From: an uncultured bacterium | Lineage (GTDB): Bacteria; Cyanobacteriota; Vampirovibrionia; Gastranaerophilales; Gastranaerophilaceae | Assembly: GCA_902777385.1 (NCBI GenBank) | Contig: CACYTP010000001.1 | Coordinates: forward strand, 204,419-268,418 | DNA length: 64,000 nt | Direction of reading: 5' to 3' | Part shown: positions 34,486 through 42,009 of the stretch, in pieces | Numbering within the stretch: position 1 is the first letter of the stretch | Layout of the letters: every line of letters begins with the position of its first letter | The notes under the pieces: generated by a model | Databases searched by the model: none | What the model was told of the DNA's origin: nothing | The model's input: the letters and a program-made list of their open reading frames with translations, nothing else | Program-made: the position numbers and the translations under genes

Positions 34486-34968
34486 ATGACGGATTACAAA
34501 ACATATCTTGACAACGGAATAGAAGATATTAACAGCGGAAGATTTAACAGCGGAATTGATAATATCAATAAATCTCTCGAGTTAAAGCATGATTGGGCAA
34601 TACCGTATTTTTACAGGGCAGTTGCTTATGATGCGTTGGAAGAGTTCAACGAAGCTATGCTCGATTATACAAAAGCTCTTCAGCTTGATGATAAGATGGC
34701 TGATGCTTATTATAACCGTGCAAGAATTATTCTCTCAAGAAAAGATATTGATAATCCAAAAATTGAAAATGCGGTTAAGGATTTGGAAAAAGCTCTTGAA
34801 CTTGATGACAAGTTTATAGATGCCCTGTATGCAATGGCTGCTGCCAAGAAGAAACTGGGTAATTACCATGAAGCACTGGTTTATCTTGAAAGACTTTTGC
34901 AAATTCAGCCGGATTCTGTTTGGGCAAAAGCTCTGAAAAAACTTATTCTGCAAAAATATATTGTATAA
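34486..34968 (+). CDS. Tetratricopeptide-repeat protein
   Basis: A 160-residue soluble protein made of about four TPR units: GIEDINSGRFNSGIDNINKS, AIPYFYRAVAYDALEEFNEA, ADAYYNRARIILSRKDID and IDALYAMAAAKKKLGNYHEA, each with the typical Y/A spacing. It probably mediates protein contacts. ATG at 34486 is preferred over 34453 because AAAAAGG lies 8 bases before it and because TATAAT at 34461-34466 looks like the promoter -10, which would place 34453 upstream of the transcript start. Confidence 0.8.
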   Translation: MTDYKTYLDNGIEDINSGRFNSGIDNINKSLELKHDWAIPYFYRAVAYDALEEFNEAMLDYTKALQLDDKMADAYYNRARIILSRKDIDNPKIENAVKDLEKALELDDKFIDALYAMAAAKKKLGNYHEALVYLERLLQIQPDSVWAKALKKLILQKYIV

Positions 34969-34980
34969 TCCTAATATAAT

Positions 34981-35002
34981 AAAAAGACCGGTTGTACCGG
35001 TC
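34981..35002 (-). terminator. Minus-strand intrinsic terminator
   Basis: GACCGGT (34986-34992) and ACCGGTC (34996-35002) pair around TGT. On the minus strand the hairpin is followed by T5, so it terminates leftward transcription, i.e. from the small gene at 35214-35080. Confidence 0.75.
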
Positions 35003-35079
35003 CGAACCACATAATAAACTCTCTTTTAAAACACTCCTTAGAGAATCTCTTTCTCATAATCCCTATCAAACAGCTAAGC

Positions 35080-35214
35080 TTATTTTTCGATAGCTTTTTC
35101 TGTTTTTTCAATCTCTTCAATAAGAAATCTTAGTTTATCTTTAAAAAATTCCAGAAATAAACCGATTTCATTCTTAAAACTGTAGGCACCGGGCCAAATT
35201 GCATATTTGTACAT
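35080..35214 (-). CDS. Short 44-residue protein
   Basis: A small reading frame in the 411-base stretch between 34968 and 35380. Translation starts MYKYAIWPGAYSFKNEIGL and continues with an amphipathic, charged helix (FFKDKLRFLIEEIEKTEKAI), ending at TAA 35080-35082. A strong ribosome site (GGAG, then 8 bases, ATG) precedes it, and a minus-strand terminator lies 80 bases downstream, so it forms a complete small transcription unit. The first residues are mildly hydrophobic; no family recognised. It could be a regulatory peptide or a toxin-size protein, but nothing proves either. Confidence 0.55.
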   Translation of the reverse strand: MYKYAIWPGAYSFKNEIGLFLEFFKDKLRFLIEEIEKTEKAIEK

Positions 35215-35323
35215 TATTATTTCTCCTTAGAATTTATCTAACCTTCGTATTTTTGTTTACGGTGTTTTAAATTTTTTCTTTAGAATTTTTATAATTATGT
35301 TAAGATTTTGTTACATAAAACAG

Positions 35324-35351
35324 CAAAAAAAATTCCGATTTTAATCGGAAT
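35324..35351 (-). terminator. Minus-strand intrinsic terminator
   Basis: ATTCCGAT and ATCGGAAT pair around TTTA; on the minus strand T8 follows. It closes the gene at 35757-35380. Confidence 0.82.
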
Positions 35352-35379
35352 GGTGGACAGATAATATAATTTAGTTAGG

Positions 35380-35757
35380 TTAATTATAAATTTTATTCAT
35401 AGTTCTTCTGCTGTTTAAAACAAGTTGTGCAAGAATAAATAGCGACATAATATTCATCATATTTGTATATCCCATATATCCTATCCATGCGATTACTCCG
35501 GTCAAAAATAACAGGAACATGTTTTTGCGGTTTTCAATTTTTCGGGATTGTTTTTTCAGTAAAATATTTAAATTTGTCTTATAAACTTTGTTATCAGGAT
35601 TGAACTTTAAGGCTTTGTTTAAATATCTGATTGCCATGATATCGTCTTTTCTGTATTTATTTAAAAATACCGCATAGTCATTGTATAAAGATGCATTTAC
35701 CGGATTTAGTTTTATTGCTTTTATATATTCATGTTCTATTTTATCTGTTCTGTTCAT
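35380..35757 (-). CDS. TPR-containing small membrane protein
   Basis: A 125-residue protein. Residues 1-65 hold one to two TPR units (EHEYIKAIKLNPVNASLYND; AIRYLNKALKFNPDNKVYK), residues 66-78 are basic, and two hydrophobic helices follow (about 80-118: MFLLFLTGVIAWIGYMGY and MNIMSLFILAQLVLN), leaving a short basic tail. It is probably an inner-membrane protein with a cytoplasmic TPR face. It is monocistronic with its own terminator; ribosome site AGGAGAAAG precedes the start. Function unknown. Confidence 0.7.
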   Translation of the reverse strand: MNRTDKIEHEYIKAIKLNPVNASLYNDYAVFLNKYRKDDIMAIRYLNKALKFNPDNKVYKTNLNILLKKQSRKIENRKNMFLLFLTGVIAWIGYMGYTNMMNIMSLFILAQLVLNSRRTMNKIYN

Positions 35758-35893
35758 TTGTCTTTCTCCTTCTCTTCTTTCTGATTACATTTTGATAATA
35801 TAATTCAGATGCGTCAAAAACGGACGAATTAAAAAATACTTTTAATTTATTTAAAAAAATGTTAGAATTAATTTAACTAACATAGGAGTTTTT

Positions 35894-37336
35894 ATGATAA
35901 ATGCGGCTATAAAACAACTGATAACTTATGGAACAGAAAACAATCTGGTAAATAAACGGGATAAAAATTATATTATCAATAAAGTTTTAGAAATCCTTAA
36001 ATTAAATGAATATATAGAACCTGCGGATGAATATAGTAATGTGTCGTTAGAGGATATATTTGATTTAATTACGGATTATGCAGTAAAAAATAACATAACA
36101 GATGGCAGCGATAAAGATTTAGGCTTGTTGAAATCCCGTATTATGGCTACACTTTTGCCAATGCCGCATGAAATAAATGACAATTTTAAAAAGTTGTACA
36201 GAATTTCGCCTAAAAAATCTACTAATTGGTTTTATGAATTTTCAAAAGCTTCAAATTATGTTGACAAGTATCGTGCTGTCAAAAATGTGAAATGGAATGT
36301 ATCTACCAAATACGGTAAAATGGATATATGTATTGATTTATTTGATAAAAGTTCTGATGACAAGTCAGGATATCCAAAATGCAAATATTGTCATGAAAAT
36401 GAAGGATTTATGAGGGATGCAAATTTGAGAATGCTCCCTATAACTTTGAATAAAGAAGACTGGATGTTTTGGTATTCTCCGGAAGGATATTATAATGAGC
36501 AGTGTATCGCCTCAAATCCTGAGCATAAGACAGGCGATTTAAGCAGTGAAACTTTTACAAAGCTGTTTGAATTTCTGAATATATTTCCGCATTATTATAT
36601 TGGTGCAGATTCTTGTATCCCGTTTGCAGATGATTATAAACCTGTGCATGAGGCATTTATCGGCGGAAATTACGAATTTGCCATAAATCGTGCTGATGTT
36701 GAAAAATATTTTCAGGTTAAGCGTTTTGAGGATATTCAAATTGGTATTCTTAATTGGCCTTTATCTGTGATAAGGATAAGAAACAATGACTACACTAAAA
36801 TAGTAAAACTTGCCGAATATATATCAGGCAAGTGGAAAGTTTACCGTGATGATAGTATCGGACTTATTGAAAGTGCGGGTACAGAACCTTGTAATACTAT
36901 TGTACCTGTTGCCAGAAGGCTCGGTGATTTGTATGAAATTGATTTAATTCTGAGAAATAATATCAAAAATTCCGAGCATCCTTTAGGAGTATTTCATACT
37001 GATGAAAAGTATCATCACATTAAAAAAGAACATCTTACCGTAACTGATCTTATGGGAATGCTTATTCTGCCGGCTTCTTTAAATGATGAAATGAAACTTC
37101 TTGCCGATAAAATTTTAGAAGGCGAAGATTTGAGAGCGGATGAAAGTACCGCAAAGCATGCACATTGGGTCGAACATTTTATTATGGAATACGACGATAT
37201 TTCTGAAGATAATATTATGGAAATTTTGCAGAATGAACTCGGACGCAGTTATATAGGTATGCTTGACAGTGCTGCCGTATTCAAACGTGATGATAACGGT
37301 AAAAAAGCATTTGACAGGTTTATTGAAACTTTATAG
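35894..37336 (+). CDS. GalT-family (type 2) protein with degenerate active site
   Basis: A 480-residue homologue of the Firmicutes-type galactose-1-phosphate uridylyltransferase. The family backbone is clear: an N-terminal helical domain, PKCKYCHENEGFMRDANLR, WMFWYSPEGYYNEQCI, FLNIFPHYYIGADSCIPFAD and later LAGM-type segments (TVTDLMGMLILPASL). But where active enzymes have SHDHFQGG, this protein reads VHEAFIGG at residues 251-258: the second His (nucleophile that carries UMP) is Ala254 and the Gln is Ile256. Normal catalysis is therefore unlikely. The reading frame is intact and the rest is well kept, so it may have a new role. No other gal genes lie nearby. Confidence 0.75.
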   Translation: MINAAIKQLITYGTENNLVNKRDKNYIINKVLEILKLNEYIEPADEYSNVSLEDIFDLITDYAVKNNITDGSDKDLGLLKSRIMATLLPMPHEINDNFKKLYRISPKKSTNWFYEFSKASNYVDKYRAVKNVKWNVSTKYGKMDICIDLFDKSSDDKSGYPKCKYCHENEGFMRDANLRMLPITLNKEDWMFWYSPEGYYNEQCIASNPEHKTGDLSSETFTKLFEFLNIFPHYYIGADSCIPFADDYKPVHEAFIGGNYEFAINRADVEKYFQVKRFEDIQIGILNWPLSVIRIRNNDYTKIVKLAEYISGKWKVYRDDSIGLIESAGTEPCNTIVPVARRLGDLYEIDLILRNNIKNSEHPLGVFHTDEKYHHIKKEHLTVTDLMGMLILPASLNDEMKLLADKILEGEDLRADESTAKHAHWVEHFIMEYDDISEDNIMEILQNELGRSYIGMLDSAAVFKRDDNGKKAFDRFIETL

Positions 37337-38902
37337 ACGATATTCCTTCCTTATAGATTTTCGTTTCTCTTTTTCGTCACAATTCATCCATTTTGTGATG
37401 TGTTTGAGCAGCTCGTCATTGTGGTAATGAATTGCGTGTTTTGATTTGTGGTGAATATCAATCAGGTGGCAGTGCATTGCCCGTTCTACATTGATTAAAG
37501 CAATATTATATTTGTATAAAGCGTCTATGTAGTTATTTAGTGATGTTTGGTATGCAGTTCTTGCAGATTGCAGTGCGACGTAATCTTCTTTATCATTTTT
37601 GTAATCGTCCATAACAATTTTAAGGTGTGTATATGCGTTTGCTGTTGCTACCTGACATATAGGAAACTCCAATTCCGCTTTTTTTAAATCGGTTAAAGCT
37701 CGCTGAACTTTGAAATATAAATTCTTTTTAAATAAAACTATTTCGTTATCTGCAATATTCAACTGAGCGTCAGCACCTTTAATACTGTGTTTCAAATTCA
37801 TAAGATTTACGCTGGAATCAAGTGTAACCCCAACTTGAAGGCTGTTATCTCCTTTAAGATGGTTATTTTTGTAATATCCATATCCTACACCTGCTTTTAA
37901 ATCAGGGAAATATGTTCTTTTTATATAGTTTAGTGATTGCTCCATTGCTTTAAATGTTGCAATTAGAACTTTTAAATCAGGACTGTTTTTGTACGCAATT
38001 TCTGCCGCATTTTTTTCATCAAATGGCAGTTCCTCAGGTATAAATTCTTTTGATGTTTCATTATCAATAAATTCATTATTGTATGAATATGTGCTTGTGC
38101 TTTCTATTTCGTATGGTTCGGGTTTTTCCACAAACATTGCATTGTTAAGGTCGATTTTTGCGTTTTCAAAATCATTCACAGCCTGTAAATATCTTACCCT
38201 TGAAACGTTATAGTTGAATCTTGCACTTGATATATCAGAAATTCTTGTTGAATTTTTTGTGGCTAATTTTTCAGCCATATCAAGAAATTCCTCATTTAGT
38301 TCAAAATCTTTTTTTACGACTTCCATTCTGGATTTTGCAAGCAGAACTTTGTAATACTTTTCTTTTACGTCAAAAAGAGTTTCACAAAGGCTGTCTATAA
38401 ATTCATATTCTGCACCGATTTTATAAAATTCTTCCATCTTTATATATGCGGTAGTTTTTCCAAAATTATAGACTAACTTGTTTATGGTAACGGCAACTTC
38501 AGGAAATTCCATTACATGGCTGTGATATTCTTCTCCGAATGAGTGATTGGTATTATGAAACCCTGCACCTGCACTAATTACAGGGAAATACTCAGATTTT
38601 GCAATTCCTACATTGCTTTGAGCAAGATCCAAATTGTATTTGTATTTTTTTATAACCGGACTGTTATGAAATGCTATCGAAACACAATCGGTTATAGAAA
38701 GCACGTCATTTTTCTCTACAAATGCTTTTTTAAATAATTCTTCATGTTCATCATGCCCGTCGTGTTTTTTAACTTCTATTTTATTATTTTGTTTTTTAAC
38801 CTTAGCTTTTGATGTGATAGCAAAAGCTCCCGTTGCACAATTTGCACAACAAAACGCCGTTAATAAGACGATCAAGGTAAATTTCTTAATTCGGTTAGCC
38901 AT
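37331..38902 (-). CDS. TolC-family outer-membrane efflux protein
   Basis: A 523-residue outer-membrane protein with a signal peptide (residues 1-28, ending ATGAFA) and a His/Lys/Glu-rich mature N-terminus (VKKHDGHDEHEE). Two OEP repeats follow: LSITDCVSIAFHNSPVIKKYKY... with SEYFPVISAGAGFHN, and AAEIAYKNSPDLKVLIATFK with RTYFPDLKAGVGYGY. The C-terminal 40 residues are again His-rich (HCHLIDIHHKSKHAIHYH), which may bind metal. It is a stand-alone gene, unlike the emr-linked one, so the pump it serves is not visible. It overlaps the end of the GalT-like gene by 6 bases. Confidence 0.85.
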   Translation of the reverse strand: MANRIKKFTLIVLLTAFCCANCATGAFAITSKAKVKKQNNKIEVKKHDGHDEHEELFKKAFVEKNDVLSITDCVSIAFHNSPVIKKYKYNLDLAQSNVGIAKSEYFPVISAGAGFHNTNHSFGEEYHSHVMEFPEVAVTINKLVYNFGKTTAYIKMEEFYKIGAEYEFIDSLCETLFDVKEKYYKVLLAKSRMEVVKKDFELNEEFLDMAEKLATKNSTRISDISSARFNYNVSRVRYLQAVNDFENAKIDLNNAMFVEKPEPYEIESTSTYSYNNEFIDNETSKEFIPEELPFDEKNAAEIAYKNSPDLKVLIATFKAMEQSLNYIKRTYFPDLKAGVGYGYYKNNHLKGDNSLQVGVTLDSSVNLMNLKHSIKGADAQLNIADNEIVLFKKNLYFKVQRALTDLKKAELEFPICQVATANAYTHLKIVMDDYKNDKEDYVALQSARTAYQTSLNNYIDALYKYNIALINVERAMHCHLIDIHHKSKHAIHYHNDELLKHITKWMNCDEKEKRKSIRKEYRL

Positions 38903-38986
38903 ACCTTACATAGTATCACAAAAATAAAATATAGAAAGTTACAAGATAACATACAATGATATATTTATTGTTCCATTGTCGTGATT

Positions 38987-39625
38987 TTATATTCTTATAA
39001 ATTTATCTTTACCCTGTTTGCATAAAGGACATACATAATCATCAGGCTCCTGTGTCAAATCCCCTTCGTATATATATCCGCAAATTTTACATTTATATCT
39101 TGGTTTACCGTCGTTATTTTCCTGTTTTGGCGTATCTTCAATAAATGTTGGTGCGGTTTTCGGGCTATTACCTTTTTTTACTTTGTGATAATAAGCATAA
39201 GACATTGGGATTTGCTCTTTCAGAGTGTCGCCGTCTGTAATTTTACCCAAAAATATTGTGTGAGTTTCTGTTTCCATTTTATCAACTACTTCGCAAATTA
39301 CATATCCGGTTGAATCTGATATTACATCCAGTCCGTTAATTTTTTTTGTTTCTACATTAACAAATTTGTCACGATCTCTTCCTGATGTGAAACCGAATAC
39401 CGGAATAATATTGTCATTAACATCTACTCCAAGTATTGATATCGCAAATCTACCTGTTTTTTTGATACATTCATTTGTGAAATTTTCGTGGTTAATACTT
39501 ACGGCAATAGTATCATGAGTTACCTGCATGGCACTGTTTGCAATACATCCCGTTGATTTTTTATCACATAATGTTGACACTACATAAACACCGTAAGACA
39601 GATTTCTTAAAACATTTTTATTCAT
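38987..39625 (-). CDS. Flavin reductase-rubredoxin fusion (high-molecular-weight rubredoxin)
   Basis: A 212-residue redox protein. Residues 1-150 are the FMN-binding flavin reductase/split-barrel domain (NLSYGVYVVSTLCDKKSTGC, IAVSINHENFTNECIKKTG, PVFGFTSGRDRDKF). After a linker, residues 160-212 are rubredoxin: YKCKICGYIYEGD and DYVCPLCKQGKDKF hold the four iron-binding cysteines. Known relatives are the HRB/NROR-type proteins of anaerobes, which pass electrons to flavodiiron proteins in O2 or NO detoxification. This fits an anaerobic host. The second knuckle has CPLCK instead of the usual CPxCG. Monocistronic. Confidence 0.9.
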   Translation of the reverse strand: MNKNVLRNLSYGVYVVSTLCDKKSTGCIANSAMQVTHDTIAVSINHENFTNECIKKTGRFAISILGVDVNDNIIPVFGFTSGRDRDKFVNVETKKINGLDVISDSTGYVICEVVDKMETETHTIFLGKITDGDTLKEQIPMSYAYYHKVKKGNSPKTAPTFIEDTPKQENNDGKPRYKCKICGYIYEGDLTQEPDDYVCPLCKQGKDKFIRI

Positions 39626-39689
39626 ATAACCCCCTAATTTTTTGTCATTATACCATGAAATTATTTAAAAATTGATATACAATAATTCA

Positions 39690-40484
39690 ATGGATAAATG
39701 TGTTATAAAATTAAATACTGCAAGAAACTGCCTCAGATATGTTATAAAGACTTATAATATAAAAGAAATTTTTATACCGTATTATATTTGTCCATCGGTG
39801 TTGACAGCTGTCAGAAAGGAAAATTGCAGTATCAAATTTTATCATATAGATGAGAATTTTTATCCGGATATGGTGTTTGATAAAAATTCTTATATATTAT
39901 ATCCGAATTATTTTGGTATATGCTGTGAAAATGTTTTCAAACTGGCTGATTTATATCCGAATTTGATTGTGGATAATGCTCATAACTTTTACATGCCTCA
40001 TTGCGGATTAGCGTCATTTAATTCTCTAAGAAAGTTTTTTAACCTGAAAGACGGTGCTTTTTTAAATATTTCTAAAAATTTGGATGAAACTTTTGCCGTT
40101 GACACAAATTATTATCAACAATTTGATAAAATGAGTTATGAAGAAATGGTGTGCAATGAAAACAGGTTAAATAATCAGGATATTAAACTTATGTCTGCCT
40201 GTACAAGTAATTATTTTGCACAAATCGATATAGAAAAAGAAAAAATAAAAAGGATGAATAAATTTAATGAGTTTCATAAACGCTTCGGGTATAAAAATAT
40301 GCTAAAGCTAAATTTAACCGATTTTGATGTTCCTTTTGTGTACCCGTATCTGACTTATGATGATACAGAAGCAGAAATACTTGAAAAAGAGGGTTATTTG
40401 ATATTAAGATATTGGAATTTTTTGCCGGATAATTTTCCGGAATACAAATTTTACAGACATCTTATACCAATACCACTGGTATAA
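39690..40484 (+). CDS. DegT/DnrJ/EryC1-like PLP-fold protein
   Basis: A 264-residue protein resembling the sugar aminotransferase (DegT/DnrJ/EryC1/StrS) superfamily in a short form. Seen: IFIPYYICPSVLTAVRKENC, the segment LIVDNAHNFYMPHCG (where active enzymes have the PLP-binding D and Q/H) and FNSLRKFFNLKDGAFL, the place of the PLP lysine. It lacks the C-terminal domain of full-size enzymes, so activity is doubtful. ATG at 39690 is chosen over TTG 39672; there is no ribosome site and a -10-like TACAAT lies only 8 bases before, so a leaderless mRNA is possible. It converges on pyrF. Confidence 0.65.
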   Translation: MDKCVIKLNTARNCLRYVIKTYNIKEIFIPYYICPSVLTAVRKENCSIKFYHIDENFYPDMVFDKNSYILYPNYFGICCENVFKLADLYPNLIVDNAHNFYMPHCGLASFNSLRKFFNLKDGAFLNISKNLDETFAVDTNYYQQFDKMSYEEMVCNENRLNNQDIKLMSACTSNYFAQIDIEKEKIKRMNKFNEFHKRFGYKNMLKLNLTDFDVPFVYPYLTYDDTEAEILEKEGYLILRYWNFLPDNFPEYKFYRHLIPIPLV

Positions 40485-40489
40485 ATGCT

Positions 40490-41248
40490 TTAAACTGCTG
40501 CGTTCATGTCTTCCAGAGCGGTAGAAATTTCATCCAAGATAAGTTGAGCCGCTGCAACACGATTTTCGGCTGTTGTTATAGGTCGTCCGACAACCATATA
40601 ATCTACACCTGAAAGGATTGCATCTCTTGGGGTATCAACACGAACCTGATCATTTACGGATGCCCATGTAGGTCTTGTTGCAGGACATACGATAATAAAG
40701 TTTTCATCATCAAGTTCTTTTCTAATCCTTTTAGCTTCTTCCGCACTTGCAACTACTCCGTCCAACCCGGCATCGTGAGCTACTTTTGCAAGTTGAACAA
40801 CATAATCTTCAATGCTTTTATCCACACATAATTCTGTTGTTAACGTTCTTTGTCCGAAACTCGATAATAATGTTACCCCAAGAATGACAGGAGGCTCTTT
40901 TCCCAGCCTTTTGGCTGCGGCTTTTACAGCTTTGACACTTCCTGCAATCATTTTTGAGCCGCCCTGAATATGTACGTTAAAAAAGTGTATATTGTTTTTT
41001 ACAAGACTTATGCAAGCTTTTTGCACAGTGTTTGGAATATCATGGAATTTGCTGTCATAATAACATTTCCCGCCTAATTTTTCGATTAGTCTGACTGCTT
41101 CAAATCCGTAACTTACAATTAAAGGTAGACCTATTTTAAAGTATCCGACGTAATCTTTTAATTCATTTACAAGTTCTTCTACTTCTTCTAAAGTTTCAAC
41201 ATCTAATGCCAAAATTATTCTGTCTTTTGGGGAAACAGGTTTTAACAT
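40490..41248 (-). CDS. pyrF: Orotidine 5'-phosphate decarboxylase
   Basis: A 252-residue TIM-barrel enzyme that makes UMP from OMP in pyrimidine synthesis. Signature residues: ILALDVETLEEV near the N-terminus, YFKIGLPL (Lys), CYYDSKFHDIPNTV (the D-x-K-x-x-D catalytic array), DGVVASAEEAKRIR and VVGRPITTAEN (phosphate site). Length is typical for the long subgroup. It is alone on the minus strand; other pyr genes are not in the window. Start ATG with a short spacer upstream. Confidence 0.95.
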   Translation of the reverse strand: MLKPVSPKDRIILALDVETLEEVEELVNELKDYVGYFKIGLPLIVSYGFEAVRLIEKLGGKCYYDSKFHDIPNTVQKACISLVKNNIHFFNVHIQGGSKMIAGSVKAVKAAAKRLGKEPPVILGVTLLSSFGQRTLTTELCVDKSIEDYVVQLAKVAHDAGLDGVVASAEEAKRIRKELDDENFIIVCPATRPTWASVNDQVRVDTPRDAILSGVDYMVVGRPITTAENRVAAAQLILDEISTALEDMNAAV

Positions 41249-41408
41249 ACACTAACTCCATCCATCATTACCTATAGAGGTGTTATATCATATATGGCAG
41301 AATATTGCAAGTTTATGACATTTTTCAAAAAATTATTCGATTAGGCAATATGAATTTTCTCAAGATTATTTGAATATCATATAGTAAATATTTTATGAGG
41401 ATTTAACT

Positions 41409-41870
41409 ATGTATAAAAAATTAAGTGTTGCTATTTTGGTATCTGTAGGTTTTGCAATCGGTTATTCATTAAATAATATTGCCGTTTCCAATACAAATAT
41501 TAAACTTGCTGTTGTTGATACCGCAAAAATAATTTCTGATTCTTCTGAAATAAAAACCCTAAAGTCAGAACAACAATCAAAATTGAAAGCTATGCAAACT
41601 ACACTGGAAAAAGCACAGCTCGAAATTTCAAAAGAAACTGATGCTGATAAGGCTGCAAAATTAGAGGAGAAATACAGAGAAGAAATTAATCGTCAAAAAA
41701 TTGCGATGGATGAAAATTACAACAAACGAATTTCTGATTTGAATACAAAAATTCATACAGTTGTTGCAAATAAAGCAAAAAGTCAAAATTACGATTTAGT
41801 TTTGCCAAAAGATATTGTATTCTGGGGTGGAGAAGATATTACCGCAGATGTCGAGAAAGAATTGAAGTAG
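41409..41870 (+). CDS. OmpH/Skp-like periplasmic chaperone
   Basis: A 153-residue exported protein with a signal or anchor segment (KLSVAILVSVGFAIGYSLNN) followed by the Skp pattern: LAVVDTAKIISDSSEIKTLK, a long charged helix pair (about 60-125, KLKAMQTTLEKAQLEISKE; LEEKYREEINRQKIAMDENY) and the end YDLVLPKDIVFWGGEDIT. Skp traps unfolded outer-membrane proteins. The start has TGAGGA before it. It is a single gene here, not beside bamA or lpxD as in proteobacteria. Family is fairly sure. Confidence 0.82.
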   Translation: MYKKLSVAILVSVGFAIGYSLNNIAVSNTNIKLAVVDTAKIISDSSEIKTLKSEQQSKLKAMQTTLEKAQLEISKETDADKAAKLEEKYREEINRQKIAMDENYNKRISDLNTKIHTVVANKAKSQNYDLVLPKDIVFWGGEDITADVEKELK

Positions 41871-41925
41871 AAATAATTAACTAAAAAATTATATTAAGAT
41901 ATGTTACAAACATGCTTAACAGCCT

Positions 41926-41953
41926 TAAAGTTTTGTACCTAAAATACCGTAAA
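41926..41953 (+). promoter_or_regulatory. Candidate sigma-28-like promoter
   Basis: TAAAGTTT (perfect FliA -35), 12 bases, ACCGTAAA (5 of 8 matches to GCCGATAA), 57 bases before the axial-like gene at 42010. Weak -10, so this is only a proposal. Confidence 0.3.
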
Positions 41954-42009
41954 TTGACATGAACGACTAGGAAATGCTACTAAGAATTGAAAGGAATTAG
42001 GTCACAACA

